Assembly: GCA_964570765.1 (NCBI GenBank)
Contig: CAZMZF010000003.1
Span: 1 to 64,000 of the forward strand
From: CAZMZF01 sp964570765
Lineage (GTDB): Bacteria; Zixibacteria; MSB-5A5; RBG-16-43-9
Reading direction: 5' to 3'
Length of the DNA stretch: 64,000 nt
Part shown: in pieces, positions 43,095 through 50,569 of the stretch
Layout: each line of letters opens with the position of its first letter
Numbering within the stretch: the first letter of the stretch is position 1
The notes under the pieces: generated by a model
The model's input: only the letters and a program-made list of their open reading frames with translations
What the model was told of the DNA's origin: nothing
Database searches by the model: none
Made by a program: the position numbers and the translations under genes

Positions 43095-43134
43095 AATGCT
43101 TCGTTCTTACGAGAATTGAAATTCAGGTAATTTT

Positions 43135-43300
43135 ATATGTGCCTGTCGGGTCCCCTGACCCGACAGGTAATTTCATCTCAACACTGTAGAAAAAGCTGAA
43201 AAAGTACTCACCAGGTCGGGGGACCTGGCGGACACAACTACAATATCTATTTAATGAAAATTGTCAGGTGTTAGGAGCACAAGGCTCCTGAACTGCCACT
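43135..43300. repeat. Composite palindrome block before the gene array
   Basis: Arms CCTGTCGGGT/ACCCGACAGG at 43142-43167, CCAGGTC/GACCTGG at 43211-43228, then a GTCAGG...GGAGC/GCTCC palindrome at about 43263-43292. A stretch of about 41 bp around the first hairpin (43135-43176) is repeated without change at about 44000-44041. Confidence 0.85.
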
Positions 43301-43305
43301 GCTAA

Positions 43306-43391
43306 AACTCACCCACCTTGATCCCCCTCTCTTGCTAAGAGAGGGGGAACGGGGGTGAGTTCAAAAACCTCTTTTGTATTAGAGAAGTGTC
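43306..43391 (+). repeat. Nested-palindrome element, copy 1
   Basis: Outer arms AACTCACCC/GGGTGAGTT enclose inner arms CCCCCTCTCTT/AAGAGAGGGGG with loop GCT. An asymmetric tail of about 30 bp (TTCAAAAACCTCTTTTG... AGTGTC) follows. First of five copies, all in this orientation. Confidence 0.92.
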
Positions 43392-43398
43392 TACACGA

Positions 43399-43497
43399 CT
43401 AAAATCGGATAAAATGACCCAGCCATAGCATAAACCCTATCATCACCACATGCAAAATCCACCAGCCAGTTCGTCCGCGAATAAAATATTTTAACAT
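43399..43497 (-). CDS. 32-residue single-helix membrane microprotein
   Basis: A short frame directly downstream of the gene at 43502-43969. Its ATG is 4 bp after the TAA of that gene, and GGAGATAAACC, which spans the stop codon, serves as the ribosome-binding site. The product is basic at the start (MLKYFIRGR) and has one hydrophobic stretch (WWILHVVMIGFMLWLG). The overlap-type arrangement argues that it is translated with the upstream membrane protein. No family is recognised. Confidence 0.5.
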   Translation of the reverse strand: MLKYFIRGRTGWWILHVVMIGFMLWLGHFIRF

Positions 43498-43501
43498 TGG
43501 T

Positions 43502-43969
43502 TTATCTCCATAAAAAATGTACCAAAGAAAACACCGCGGTAAGATACAAAAAATGTCTTATCCACCAACTGAGGGTAAACATCCGGCCCAATCCCGCGGG
43601 ATAAAAATGCGATAAAATCATCTGCCCGATGAAAAGCTTTGAGAAGAGAATAAGAATATCTGCTAAGGTGGTTTTGAATATTACATTGGTAAACGTTAAC
43701 GGCTCTGGCAATGAATAAAGGCTGAAGGTAGCCATAGCAACTGCACCAATTATCGTTCCCAATCCATTAAATAGATAGCCGATGATGACCGTTTTTTTGT
43801 AGTTGAACAACTGTGGTATAATAAGGACATTGAATAACCCGATTAAAAAAGGCACATAATTGGATGGATTTACCGAAATGTGATGAATGCGAAAATGAAG
43901 CATCCATCCACCCAGAGATAAAAACAAAAGTGCCAGGATTAGTCCTCTGATTTCTTTTTTGAATATCAT
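43502..43969 (-). CDS. Four-helix membrane protein of unknown function
   Basis: A 155-residue protein with about four or five membrane helices (MIFKKEIRGLILALLFLSLGG..., NYVPFLIGLFNVLIIP, IGYLFNGLGTIIGAVAMA, C-terminal FLYLTAVFSLVHFLW). No signature motif. GAGGAGG lies just upstream of the start. First unit of the repeat-separated gene array at 43.3-47.4 kb. Confidence 0.75.
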   Translation of the reverse strand: MIFKKEIRGLILALLFLSLGGWMLHFRIHHISVNPSNYVPFLIGLFNVLIIPQLFNYKKTVIIGYLFNGLGTIIGAVAMATFSLYSLPEPLTFTNVIFKTTLADILILFSKLFIGQMILSHFYPAGLGRMFTLSWWIRHFLYLTAVFSLVHFLWR

Positions 43970-43999
43970 ATCTTACCTCCTCTCTGATGGTGCGGGAAT

Positions 44000-44041
44000 A
44001 TATGTGCCTGTCGGGTCCCCTGACCCGACAGGTAATTTCAT
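44000..44041. repeat. Second exact copy of the GACCCGAC palindrome block
   Basis: Arms CCTGTCGGGT/ACCCGACAGG at 44007-44032 with loop CCCCTG. Together with flanks the sequence is identical to 43135-43176, and the two copies bracket the gene pair at 43399-43969. Confidence 0.9.
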
Positions 44042-44062
44042 TCCGAGAGTGGACAAAAACTG

Positions 44063-44149
44063 CTCACCTCACCCTCTTTAGTCCCCCTCTTTTTCTAAGA
44101 GAGGGGACAGGGGTGAGTTCAAAAATCTTTTTTGCATTAGAATAGTGTC
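44063..44149 (+). repeat. Nested-palindrome element, copy 2
   Basis: Same structure as copy 1, with the left outer arm slightly altered (CTCACCTCACCC) and the inner left arm CCCCCTCTTTTT. The tail runs to AATAGTGTC at 44141-44149 and overlaps the stop codon of the next gene. Confidence 0.9.
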
Positions 44150-45155
44150 AGGGCACAGGGCTCCTGACCTGCTTAACTTCATAATACTTTCTCATAAGAA
44201 TAAGGATTCTGGCTGTCCAATCAAATAAGCGGTTTCGTTTATTACGCCAACTATCTGATAATGGTAAATATGAACTGGAACTTGGTCTTGGACCAAAATC
44301 CCAGCACCCCTCCTCGTTCTTATGTTCCCATAGCCATTTAATTGATGATAGACTAAAATGAATCCAGGTGGGAAAAAGACGGGCCAGCATTTCCAGCGAT
44401 GATAACCAACGATCGAACTGCCCTGATTTTGCTGGAGGTGTTTGATTCAAAGGGATATCTAAATATCCAATTCCGTCAGGCCTTTCCCAAAGCCACTGAA
44501 GCAATGCTAATTCGAGCTCTTTCGATAACGCCCCTGGAATTGAGCCAAGAATGTTAAGCTGATATCTGTTATTGAGCACCAGGTAACTATCTTTTACAGT
44601 AGTGCCTGTCAGCTCAGTGTGTGCGTCTATTTCATCTTTTTCACGGTACTTTCCTGACTGAAAAGCTCTTTTAGCTATTTCATACCATAGTTTCCTGTCA
44701 TCATTCAAAATAGGATGTTCAGAATAGAGGAGTGACAAAGTCGATGCCAGGAACAGACGCATCCCTGTTTGCCAGCGGTCATTCTTTTCATAGTAGTCTG
44801 GAAACTTTATCTGTCCCTGCATTATTCCTAAAATATAAGCTGAAGCTTTTTTTAAAACCGGATGTGAAGTATCCAGCCCTAAAGATAACGAACGTTCAAC
44901 ACCCACTTCAGTCGAAGGTATTTTTTGGTTCAGGTGAGTACTCCGGGAGTGAAAAGCACCCCATCCACCATCTTCCCTTTGCTCGTTCTCCAATTCTTGA
45001 ATGCAATGGCTTTGATTAAGATTATCTTTCGCTGGTAGTAATTCAGGACAGTCAGATTTTTTACGGAGCACATCTCTGAGCAAACGATAACGAACAACAA
45101 CCCCGGGAGATTGATCGAGAATTTTAATTGCAGTTTTATTGATTATCTCAATCAT
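44148..45155 (-). CDS. Alpha/alpha-toroid (prenyltransferase/squalene-cyclase-like) protein
   Basis: A 335-residue soluble protein with the helical repeats of the terpenoid cyclase/prenyltransferase fold (ELENEQREDGGWGAF, GVERSLSLGLD, EHKNEEGCWDFGP, FDWTARILILMRKYY). No DxDD motif, so a cyclase reaction is unlikely; similar stand-alone proteins are annotated only as prenyltransferase-like. The start at 45155 is chosen for its GAGGTG ribosome-binding site. The last codons (QVRSPVP and TGA) are made from a GTCAGG palindrome and the tail of repeat copy 2, so repeat insertion has set the C-terminus. Confidence 0.72.
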   Translation of the reverse strand: MIEIINKTAIKILDQSPGVVVRYRLLRDVLRKKSDCPELLPAKDNLNQSHCIQELENEQREDGGWGAFHSRSTHLNQKIPSTEVGVERSLSLGLDTSHPVLKKASAYILGIMQGQIKFPDYYEKNDRWQTGMRLFLASTLSLLYSEHPILNDDRKLWYEIAKRAFQSGKYREKDEIDAHTELTGTTVKDSYLVLNNRYQLNILGSIPGALSKELELALLQWLWERPDGIGYLDIPLNQTPPAKSGQFDRWLSSLEMLARLFPTWIHFSLSSIKWLWEHKNEEGCWDFGPRPSSSSYLPLSDSWRNKRNRLFDWTARILILMRKYYEVKQVRSPVP

Positions 45156-45222
45156 ACAAACACCTCTACTATCCAACAACTAATGCTTTACAGGCAATTA
45201 TCAGTTCTCCTGACTTTAGCTA

Positions 45223-45302
45223 AACTCACCCCCTTCAGTCCTCCTCTCTTTCTAAGAGAGGGGACAGGGGTGAGTTCAAAAATCTTGCATCAGAACAGTG
45301 TC
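45223..45302 (+). repeat. Nested-palindrome element, copy 3
   Basis: Outer arms AACTCACCCC/GGGGTGAGTT, inner CCTCTCTTTCTAAGAGAGG, then the tail ending CAGAACAGTGTC, here with a short internal deletion. Confidence 0.92.
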
Positions 45303-45335
45303 AAAAACATAGAACTCCCCCCCTTTATTACTTAG

Positions 45336-45893
45336 TTAAGGCAATGGGTGGTAAGCCGCATACCCTTCTGGCGGAGGCTGAGCTTTGTTCATGCGAATAA
45401 TGGAATACCCAAGTGTAGAATTTATTACGGCATCTCTCAGCTTCCACAAGGACGGCATAATTCGCAGCTCAACATCGTGTTCCAATAATGCAGCCAGAAT
45501 ATTATCCATTTTAATCTCAGCAATGGGAATGGCCGGTTTGCGTGAAATCCAGTAGCCCGCAACTTCGTCAACCAGAGTGTAGCCTTTGGGATCGAACTCA
45601 TATCGGTATAGACATTTTATTTGAATCTCAGGCAGCCAGCCAGCTTCTATGGCTACAACATGCTTGGCAGAGGTTCCACCCATCAACCTCTTTACATCTT
45701 CAGGGTCACTGTTTGGTGCAGCAAAAAAGGTTACCCTGGGACAATTTCGCGGGAACAGATAATTGTGCAGATGCTCAAAATCGACAGCCCAGACCATCAA
45801 GCCTTTTTGCCTGGCACTCGGGTGTGGTGCGGGTCGAGGATCAAATAGTTTAATCCCTGGCTTATCACTGATATGATATAGTCTGATATTCAT
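45336..45893 (-). CDS. Conserved hypothetical protein (DUF6886-like)
   Basis: A 185-residue soluble protein. It begins MNIRLYHISDKPGIKLFDPRP and contains VWAVDFEHLHNYLFPRNCPRVTF, a pattern I associate with the DUF6886 family; this is from memory and not certain. The N-terminal HISD...F.PRP resembles nucleotide- or ADP-ribose-handling folds only loosely, and no catalytic role is claimed. Third gene of the repeat-separated array, with no clear ribosome-binding site. Confidence 0.7.
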   Translation of the reverse strand: MNIRLYHISDKPGIKLFDPRPAPHPSARQKGLMVWAVDFEHLHNYLFPRNCPRVTFFAAPNSDPEDVKRLMGGTSAKHVVAIEAGWLPEIQIKCLYRYEFDPKGYTLVDEVAGYWISRKPAIPIAEIKMDNILAALLEHDVELRIMPSLWKLRDAVINSTLGYSIIRMNKAQPPPEGYAAYHPLP

Positions 45894-45939
45894 CTGTTGT
45901 CAAATTGAATTTGCAGGTCAAATATTTCTGGGTCTGCTA

Positions 45940-46020
45940 AACTCACCCCTTTTAGTCCCCTCTCTTGCTAAGAGAGGGGGTATAGGGGTGAGTTCAAAAC
46001 CTTTTATATCAAAAAGTGTC
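45940..46020 (+). repeat. Nested-palindrome element, copy 4
   Basis: Outer AACTCACCCC/GGGGTGAGTT, inner CCCCTCTCTTGCTAAGAGAGG, tail ending AAAAAGTGTC. Confidence 0.92.
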
Positions 46021-46028
46021 TACACTTC

Positions 46029-46379
46029 TCACTTTGGTCCGCGAATACACTGACAGAATCCATGATAGTTGGCACAGATTCCACCAAACAATGAGATGAA
46101 CCCCCAAAAAAGGGGAAACGTAAGAATATGTGTCAGGGTCGGTTTAGAATACGGCAAAAGGTATATTCCCCAGGTTATCATAGCACATCCGATCACAATG
46201 GTGGTATGACCGAAAATAAGAAGCGCAATGCGGCCACCACGCCAACCCAGATAACAAAGCGAACCACCGATAAACAGAGGAATTGTTCCACCTGCATTAC
46301 CGCCAATAACCAGCGTTACTATTCCCATAACAGTCAGGAATACACCCAGTATAAAAGTGACCCAACTCCGAGGTTTCAT
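46029..46379 (-). CDS. Small four-helix membrane protein of unknown function
   Basis: A 116-residue Gly-rich membrane protein (FILGVFLTVMGIVTLVIGG, IPLFIGGSLCYLGWRGGRIALLIFG, ITWGIYLLPY, FPLFWGFISLFGGI) with a Cys-containing C-terminus (CANYHGFCQCIRG). The start is supported by AGGAGACAAC, the same leader as the channel-like gene at 42406. Fourth gene of the array. Confidence 0.72.
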   Translation of the reverse strand: MKPRSWVTFILGVFLTVMGIVTLVIGGNAGGTIPLFIGGSLCYLGWRGGRIALLIFGHTTIVIGCAMITWGIYLLPYSKPTLTHILTFPLFWGFISLFGGICANYHGFCQCIRGPK

Positions 46380-46402
46380 GTTGTCTCCTGTTTAGCAGGA
46401 CA

Positions 46403-46482
46403 GTAGGTCAACCATTCCCGTCTTTGACGGATGATTGACAATCTTTTCTTGTCAAGCAGTTCTTCGAACATGCTTGACCTAC
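46403..46482. repeat. Pair of oppositely oriented GTAG-headed REPs
   Basis: One copy on the plus strand starts GTAG at 46403 (arms GTCAA.CAT/ATG.TTGAC). The other on the minus strand has CTAC at 46479-46482 and arms TCAAGCA/TGCTTGA starting at 46452. The latter stem recurs twice around the toxin-antitoxin genes at 53.2-53.8 kb. Confidence 0.75.
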
Positions 46483-46485
46483 GAA

Positions 46486-46571
46486 AACTCACACCCTTTA
46501 GTCCCCCTCTCTTGCTAAGAGAGGGGATATAGGGGTGAGTTCAAAAACCTCTTTTGCATCAGATTAGTGTC
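46486..46571 (+). repeat. Nested-palindrome element, copy 5
   Basis: Outer AACTCAC/GTGAGTT, inner CCCCTCTCTTGCTAAGAGAGG, tail TTCAAAAACCTCTTTTGCAT... AGTGTC joined directly to a GTCAGGAG/CTCCTGA palindrome (about 46569-46590). Confidence 0.92.
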
Positions 46572-46661
46572 AGGAGCTCAAGACTCCTGAACTACTCACC
46601 TCAAAGGTTTTGGTTACCTGATTTGAATAAAATCCACTAAATTGTTTTGTTAAGCAGTTTT

Positions 46662-47384
46662 TTACATAAACTTTCTTCTTTTAAATGCACTTACGTCATC
46701 GCGGTTGAGATTAAACCATTCACCTCTTATTTTTTTTGCCTCAAATCTCTTGTGCCAATAGTCCTCTATTCCACTTGGGTCGTCCGTTTTGATTTTATGC
46801 ACTATTTTTAAATTTTCAGGGAGTTTAATTCCTATATCATATTGTCTTCTTTCGACAAAATCACTTTTGCCTATTTTATAATATTTTCCTGATTTCATTA
46901 AGTATATGAATCCAAATTTGATATCAGCTTCTTTGTAACCATATTCATCTTTCTTTTCAAGGGTATCAGGAACGTTTTTGCATATTTCAATCACGTCTTG
47001 GTATTCAGATTTATCTTCACAATATTTTATAATTTTTTGGACTATCTCAGATTTCTTCCCTAGCCTTCTTATAGTATTATGACTTGGGAAATTGTTCGTA
47101 CTATATTTTTTCTGCCTGATATCGCCCTGAGTTGGAAATCTTTTTATTTCTCTAATCAGTAATATGACCTGTTCAATTAGCCAATTCTCTGTATAAGGAG
47201 CTTGCAATCTGTTTGGTTCATAGCCAGCTTCTTTGAGGGCATCGCCCCACTTAGTCCAATATTTGCCATACCAATCATATTTTTTGATCCCTGTCTCCTT
47301 TTCAAATCTTGCTATTCCTAATGGAATGCCTCCGTTTTCCTCAGTGGTTCTTTTGATTTCTTTAAGGATATAGCCTTTATCCAT
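46662..47384 (-). CDS. GIY-YIG/T5orf172-type nuclease with homing-endonuclease-associated repeats
   Basis: A 240-residue protein. The N-terminal part carries two repeats of the kind found beside homing endonucleases (GIPLGIARFEKETGIKKYDWYGKYWTKWGDALKEAGYEP; then QGDIRQKKYSTNNFPSHNTIRRLG). The C-terminal part is a T5orf172/MUG113 GIY-YIG-like domain (FGFIYLMKSGKYYKIGKS, then ERRQYDI and a Trp-His-Arg-Phe helix with E at GEWFNL). It is probably a DNA endonuclease of mobile-element origin. Last gene of the repeat-separated array, with no obvious phage neighbours. Confidence 0.82.
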   Translation of the reverse strand: MDKGYILKEIKRTTEENGGIPLGIARFEKETGIKKYDWYGKYWTKWGDALKEAGYEPNRLQAPYTENWLIEQVILLIREIKRFPTQGDIRQKKYSTNNFPSHNTIRRLGKKSEIVQKIIKYCEDKSEYQDVIEICKNVPDTLEKKDEYGYKEADIKFGFIYLMKSGKYYKIGKSDFVERRQYDIGIKLPENLKIVHKIKTDDPSGIEDYWHKRFEAKKIRGEWFNLNRDDVSAFKRRKFM

Positions 47385-47417
47385 ATTATTTGTCCCTTAC
47401 TGTCGTGTACATTGTTT

Positions 47418-47429
47418 CAGAATAGTGTC
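47418..47429 (+). repeat. Tail-only remnant of the nested-palindrome element
   Basis: CAGAATAGTGTC matches the 3' end of the tail of copies 1-5 and lies where a sixth copy would be expected, just before gltX. Confidence 0.6.
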
Positions 47430-47456
47430 TAACTTACATCTGGTAGCCTGCGCAAA

Positions 47457-47479
47457 CGCAACCTAAAGGTTGCGGCTAC
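47457..47479 (-). repeat. GTAG-headed REP overlapping the gltX stop codon
   Basis: Arms CGCAACCT/AGGTTGCG with a 2-nt loop and CTAC at 47476-47479. The TAG within GTAG on the minus strand is the stop codon of gltX. Confidence 0.85.
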
Positions 47480-48945
47480 CTCGTTTTTATAAACTCCACC
47501 GCTTTTTCAATCCTTTTTATCACTTCCTCTTTCCCTAAAAGCTCTAAGATGTCAAAAAGTGGTGGTCCGCCTGAGACTCCGGTTACAGCCAAACGAACAG
47601 GATGAATTAAAGAGGATGGTTCTATTTTCAAATCCTCTGCTAATTTACGAAGTGCTTCTTCTATCTTATCTTTCTTGAAATCAGAGAGAGCAGACAATCG
47701 CTCCGCAAATGTAGTCAACCTGGGTGCGGATTCAGCCATATTGAATGTTTTATTTACCGCTTTTGGCTCATATTGATAGTCAAATTCAAAAAGGTATTTA
47801 CCCTTTTCTGCAAATTCTTTCAAAGTCTTGCATCTCTCTTTGAGAATGGAAACGTATTTTAAAAGCCAATCCCTTTTCTGGTCCACCATCTCCTTGGTTA
47901 TCAAATTCTCCTGAATAAGAAAAGGAATTACCAGGTCTAAAAGCTTTTCATCATTGCAAGCCCTGATATATTCCCCATTCATCCACAAAAGCTTTTCCAT
48001 ATCAAAAATAGGATTGGAGGGATTCACTGCCTCTAAAGAAAAAAGCTCGATCATTTCATTTTTAGAGAGCAACTCCCTTTCATCTTTTGGCGACCAACCC
48101 AGAAGAGCTAGAAAATTCAACAACACTTCTGGAAGGAAACCGAGATTTCGATAATCGGTAACTGCCACCGATCCATGTCTTTTTGATATTTTTGCCCGGT
48201 CCTTTCCTAAAATCAACGGTATATGCGCAAACTGTGGAGGTTCAATTTTCAAAGCTTTATAGATCAAGACCTGTTTAAAAGTATTGGCGATATGGTCATT
48301 CCCCCGGATCACATGTGAGATTTTCATCTCCACATCATCCACCACGCAGGCTAAGTTGTAAGTGGGAGTCCCATTTGATCTTAAGATTACCAGATCCTCA
48401 AGATCTTTGTTTTCTTTTTTCAGCTCCCCATAGACCAGATCTTTGAAAGTGGTTTCTCCTTCCGGAACCAACATCCTGACTGCTTTGGGGACTCCGCTTT
48501 TTCCCTTTTCCTCTCTTTCTTTATCCGAAAGCTTTAAACAGGTGCGGTCATATTTCGCGTCAACCTTTTCAGCCATTGCCTTTTTTCTTTTCTCCTCCAG
48601 AATTTCAGGTGCGCAGAAACAGAAATAAGCCTTTTTTTCATTTAAAAGTCTTTGAACATATCCCTGATATTTTTCTAATCTCTGGGACTGATAATACGGA
48701 CCCTCATCCCAATCCAGACCCAACCATCTCAGGCTATCTAAAATCACATCCACCATCTCGGGTGCGGATCTGGCAACATCCGTATCCTCGATCCTCAAGA
48801 TAAATTTCCCCTGATTATGTCTGGCAAAAAGATAGTTGTAGATATTGGTGCGGGCATTACCCACGTGCAGAAAACCAGTAGGACTGGGGGCAATCCTTAC
48901 TCTAACTTCCCTGAGAGGGTCAAGGTCTTTATCGACTTTATTCAT
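47476..48945 (-). CDS. gltX: Glutamyl-tRNA synthetase
   Basis: A 489-residue class I synthetase: HIGH equivalent HVGN at residues 27-30 (APSPTGFLHVGNART), KMSKS equivalent KISKRHG, the GluRS zinc-like segment CFCAPEILEEKRK, and a helical anticodon-binding C-terminus. It charges tRNA-Glu (one gene at 31079-31154). The start overlaps the 3' end of the membrane-protein gene upstream by 8 bp, so the two are likely cotranscribed. Confidence 0.96.
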   Translation of the reverse strand: MNKVDKDLDPLREVRVRIAPSPTGFLHVGNARTNIYNYLFARHNQGKFILRIEDTDVARSAPEMVDVILDSLRWLGLDWDEGPYYQSQRLEKYQGYVQRLLNEKKAYFCFCAPEILEEKRKKAMAEKVDAKYDRTCLKLSDKEREEKGKSGVPKAVRMLVPEGETTFKDLVYGELKKENKDLEDLVILRSNGTPTYNLACVVDDVEMKISHVIRGNDHIANTFKQVLIYKALKIEPPQFAHIPLILGKDRAKISKRHGSVAVTDYRNLGFLPEVLLNFLALLGWSPKDERELLSKNEMIELFSLEAVNPSNPIFDMEKLLWMNGEYIRACNDEKLLDLVIPFLIQENLITKEMVDQKRDWLLKYVSILKERCKTLKEFAEKGKYLFEFDYQYEPKAVNKTFNMAESAPRLTTFAERLSALSDFKKDKIEEALRKLAEDLKIEPSSLIHPVRLAVTGVSGGPPLFDILELLGKEEVIKRIEKAVEFIKTR

Positions 48946-49306
48946 ATTTAAAACTTTTTGGAGAACTCTCCTCTTTCAGCTCAAGCTTTTCCCCTTCAAA
49001 ATTAAATCTGATCCCTCCCACTACTTTTGCAAAAATATTATAGAGCCAGATGAAAAAGGCAGTGAAGATCGAGCCGATCACCGCATAGAATAAAGCTAAG
49101 AAAAAAGCGGTGAAGACTCCCACAAAACCTGAGAAAAGCCCGCTGAAGGAACCAAATTCTTTCCCTCCGAAACTGCTTAAAATCCCTCCCACAAAAGTTA
49201 AAAGGATGGCATAAAATATCCCGATGATCAATCCGAAAATCCCATACAGGATAAATGAGATTTTCACGCAGGACCAAATATCGATCTTTTTAAGCTCTAA
49301 GTTCAT
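48938..49306 (-). CDS. Membrane protein similar to DUF3566
   Basis: A 122-residue protein with two or three Gly/Phe-rich helices. The N-terminal LKKIDIWSCVKISFILYGIFGLIIG has the 'basic-x-W-S-V-x-K' start typical of DUF3566-like proteins. Function unknown. It precedes gltX with an 8-bp overlap and has GGGGGAGG upstream of its start. Confidence 0.72.
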   Translation of the reverse strand: MNLELKKIDIWSCVKISFILYGIFGLIIGIFYAILLTFVGGILSSFGGKEFGSFSGLFSGFVGVFTAFFLALFYAVIGSIFTAFFIWLYNIFAKVVGGIRFNFEGEKLELKEESSPKSFKYE

Positions 49307-49448
49307 ACCTCCCCCGGGTTATAGGGTTAATTTTAAGTTGTTATCCGGATAAAACGAAACTGAAACCTTATTTTTTACCTTATCTCACAAAAACCAAATC
49401 TATGCTCAATCAATCAAGTTGTCAAGAAATTCCTGAGCTATTTTTTCA

Positions 49449-49585
49449 GTCATTGCGAAGCAATCCGTTTATTCCCGAGGTACGGATTGCTTCGTCTTCC
49501 CTACGGGGATCCTCGCAATGACATGCAAAGGTAGGGGCGGGGTTTCCCCACCCATCATCAGGGCGAGGAGACCTCGCCCCCCTAC
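49449..49585. repeat. Repeat cluster: CATTGCGA element plus two inverted GTAG REPs
   Basis: GTCATTGCGA...TCGCAATGAC inverted repeat at 49449-49522, a type widespread in bacteria and found again at 60438-60503. Two GTAG palindromes follow, facing each other: plus strand 49531-49553 (arms GGG.GGGG/CCCC.CCC, loop TTT) and minus strand 49561-49585 (arms GGGCGAGG/CCTCGCCC, CTAC at 49582). A CTCACCCTGACCCTCTCC...GGAGAGGG palindrome follows at about 49604-49677. No gene in this gap. Confidence 0.75.
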
Positions 49586-49755
49586 AATCCTATAGTTTAA
49601 TGACCTCACCCTGACCCTCTCCTATCCTACCCTACGGGGGCAAGCTCCGGATCCGTTTCTCGGACGAGGAGAGGGAAAAATACAAAAATTCCCATTGTTT
49701 AAAAGAAAACTTTCGTATAAAATATAATTTTTGAACCTTTTTGAAAGGAGCTCTT

Positions 49756-50490
49756 ATGTCCTTTATTCGAAGATTCTCCTGGATTTTACCAGCTATCCTT
49801 ATAGTATTAATCTTTAATCCAGCCTTTGCGGTAAACAAGGAAGCTAAAAAGCATTTCGACGAAGCTATGAAGCTCAAGATCAATGCTATTTCCAATGCCA
49901 TAGAGGAACTCAAGCAGGCCATTAAGATTGACCCCAAATATGTGGAAGCTCATTATCATCTGGGCACCCTCTACCATCACAAGAAGCTTTTTGATGAAGC
50001 TATGAAAGAATACAAGATGGTGCAGAAGCTCAATCCAGGATTCCCCAAACTACATTATGGTATCGGAGCTCTTTATTATACACTGGGGGTTTTCGCATGG
50101 CAAAAGGCAGCTCAGATAAACGATTCTTATCTTTATAAAGATGATGGTAAAGAGGTGTTCTACAAAAAAGGAACTTCTCCAGAATTAGCTATTAATAAAT
50201 ATAAAAAGATAGTTGATAAAGATACCACAAATGGCTTAGCCTTCTATAATCTACGAGGGGTCTATTACGACCTGGCAATTATAGAATATGAAAAAGTAGT
50301 CAAAGCTAATCCTAAGGACACCTCAGCCCAGTACGATTTAGGCCTGGTTTATTTAGAAAGAAGCAAACCCGGCAAAGTCAAAGAACAATTAAAAATCCTT
50401 GAAAACCTCTCCCCTGGCCATGCCCAGGGACTGCAGCAGATGATTGATATGGAAGAAGCCCAGAAAAAGATGCTGAAAGAGAAAAAATAA
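49756..50490 (+). CDS. Exported TPR protein
   Basis: A 244-residue protein: signal peptide (residues about 1-25), then at least four TPR motifs (AIEELKQAIKIDPKYVEAHYHLGTLYHHKKLFDEAM, KEYKMVQKLNPGFPKLHYGIGALYY and others). Likely a periplasmic protein-interaction scaffold; partner unknown. The ATG at 49756 with AAAGGAGCTCTT upstream is preferred to a TTG five codons earlier. Confidence 0.85.
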   Translation: MSFIRRFSWILPAILIVLIFNPAFAVNKEAKKHFDEAMKLKINAISNAIEELKQAIKIDPKYVEAHYHLGTLYHHKKLFDEAMKEYKMVQKLNPGFPKLHYGIGALYYTLGVFAWQKAAQINDSYLYKDDGKEVFYKKGTSPELAINKYKKIVDKDTTNGLAFYNLRGVYYDLAIIEYEKVVKANPKDTSAQYDLGLVYLERSKPGKVKEQLKILENLSPGHAQGLQQMIDMEEAQKKMLKEKK

Positions 50491-50569
50491 AAAAGCGGAG
50501 AGGCTGGGATTCGCTGTCAAGCTCTGTCTTCGACCCTAACCTTCGGCTTTGAGCTTAGGTCGAAAAGGC

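Noticed and set aside
44148..45155. Squalene-hopene cyclase
   Set aside because: It is about half the usual length and has no DxDD motif; only the toroid-type repeats are shared.
43306..46571. Integron attC array
   Set aside because: The elements are palindromic and spaced like attC sites, but the required GTTRRRY and RYYYAAC core sites are not found in either orientation and no integron integrase is in the window.
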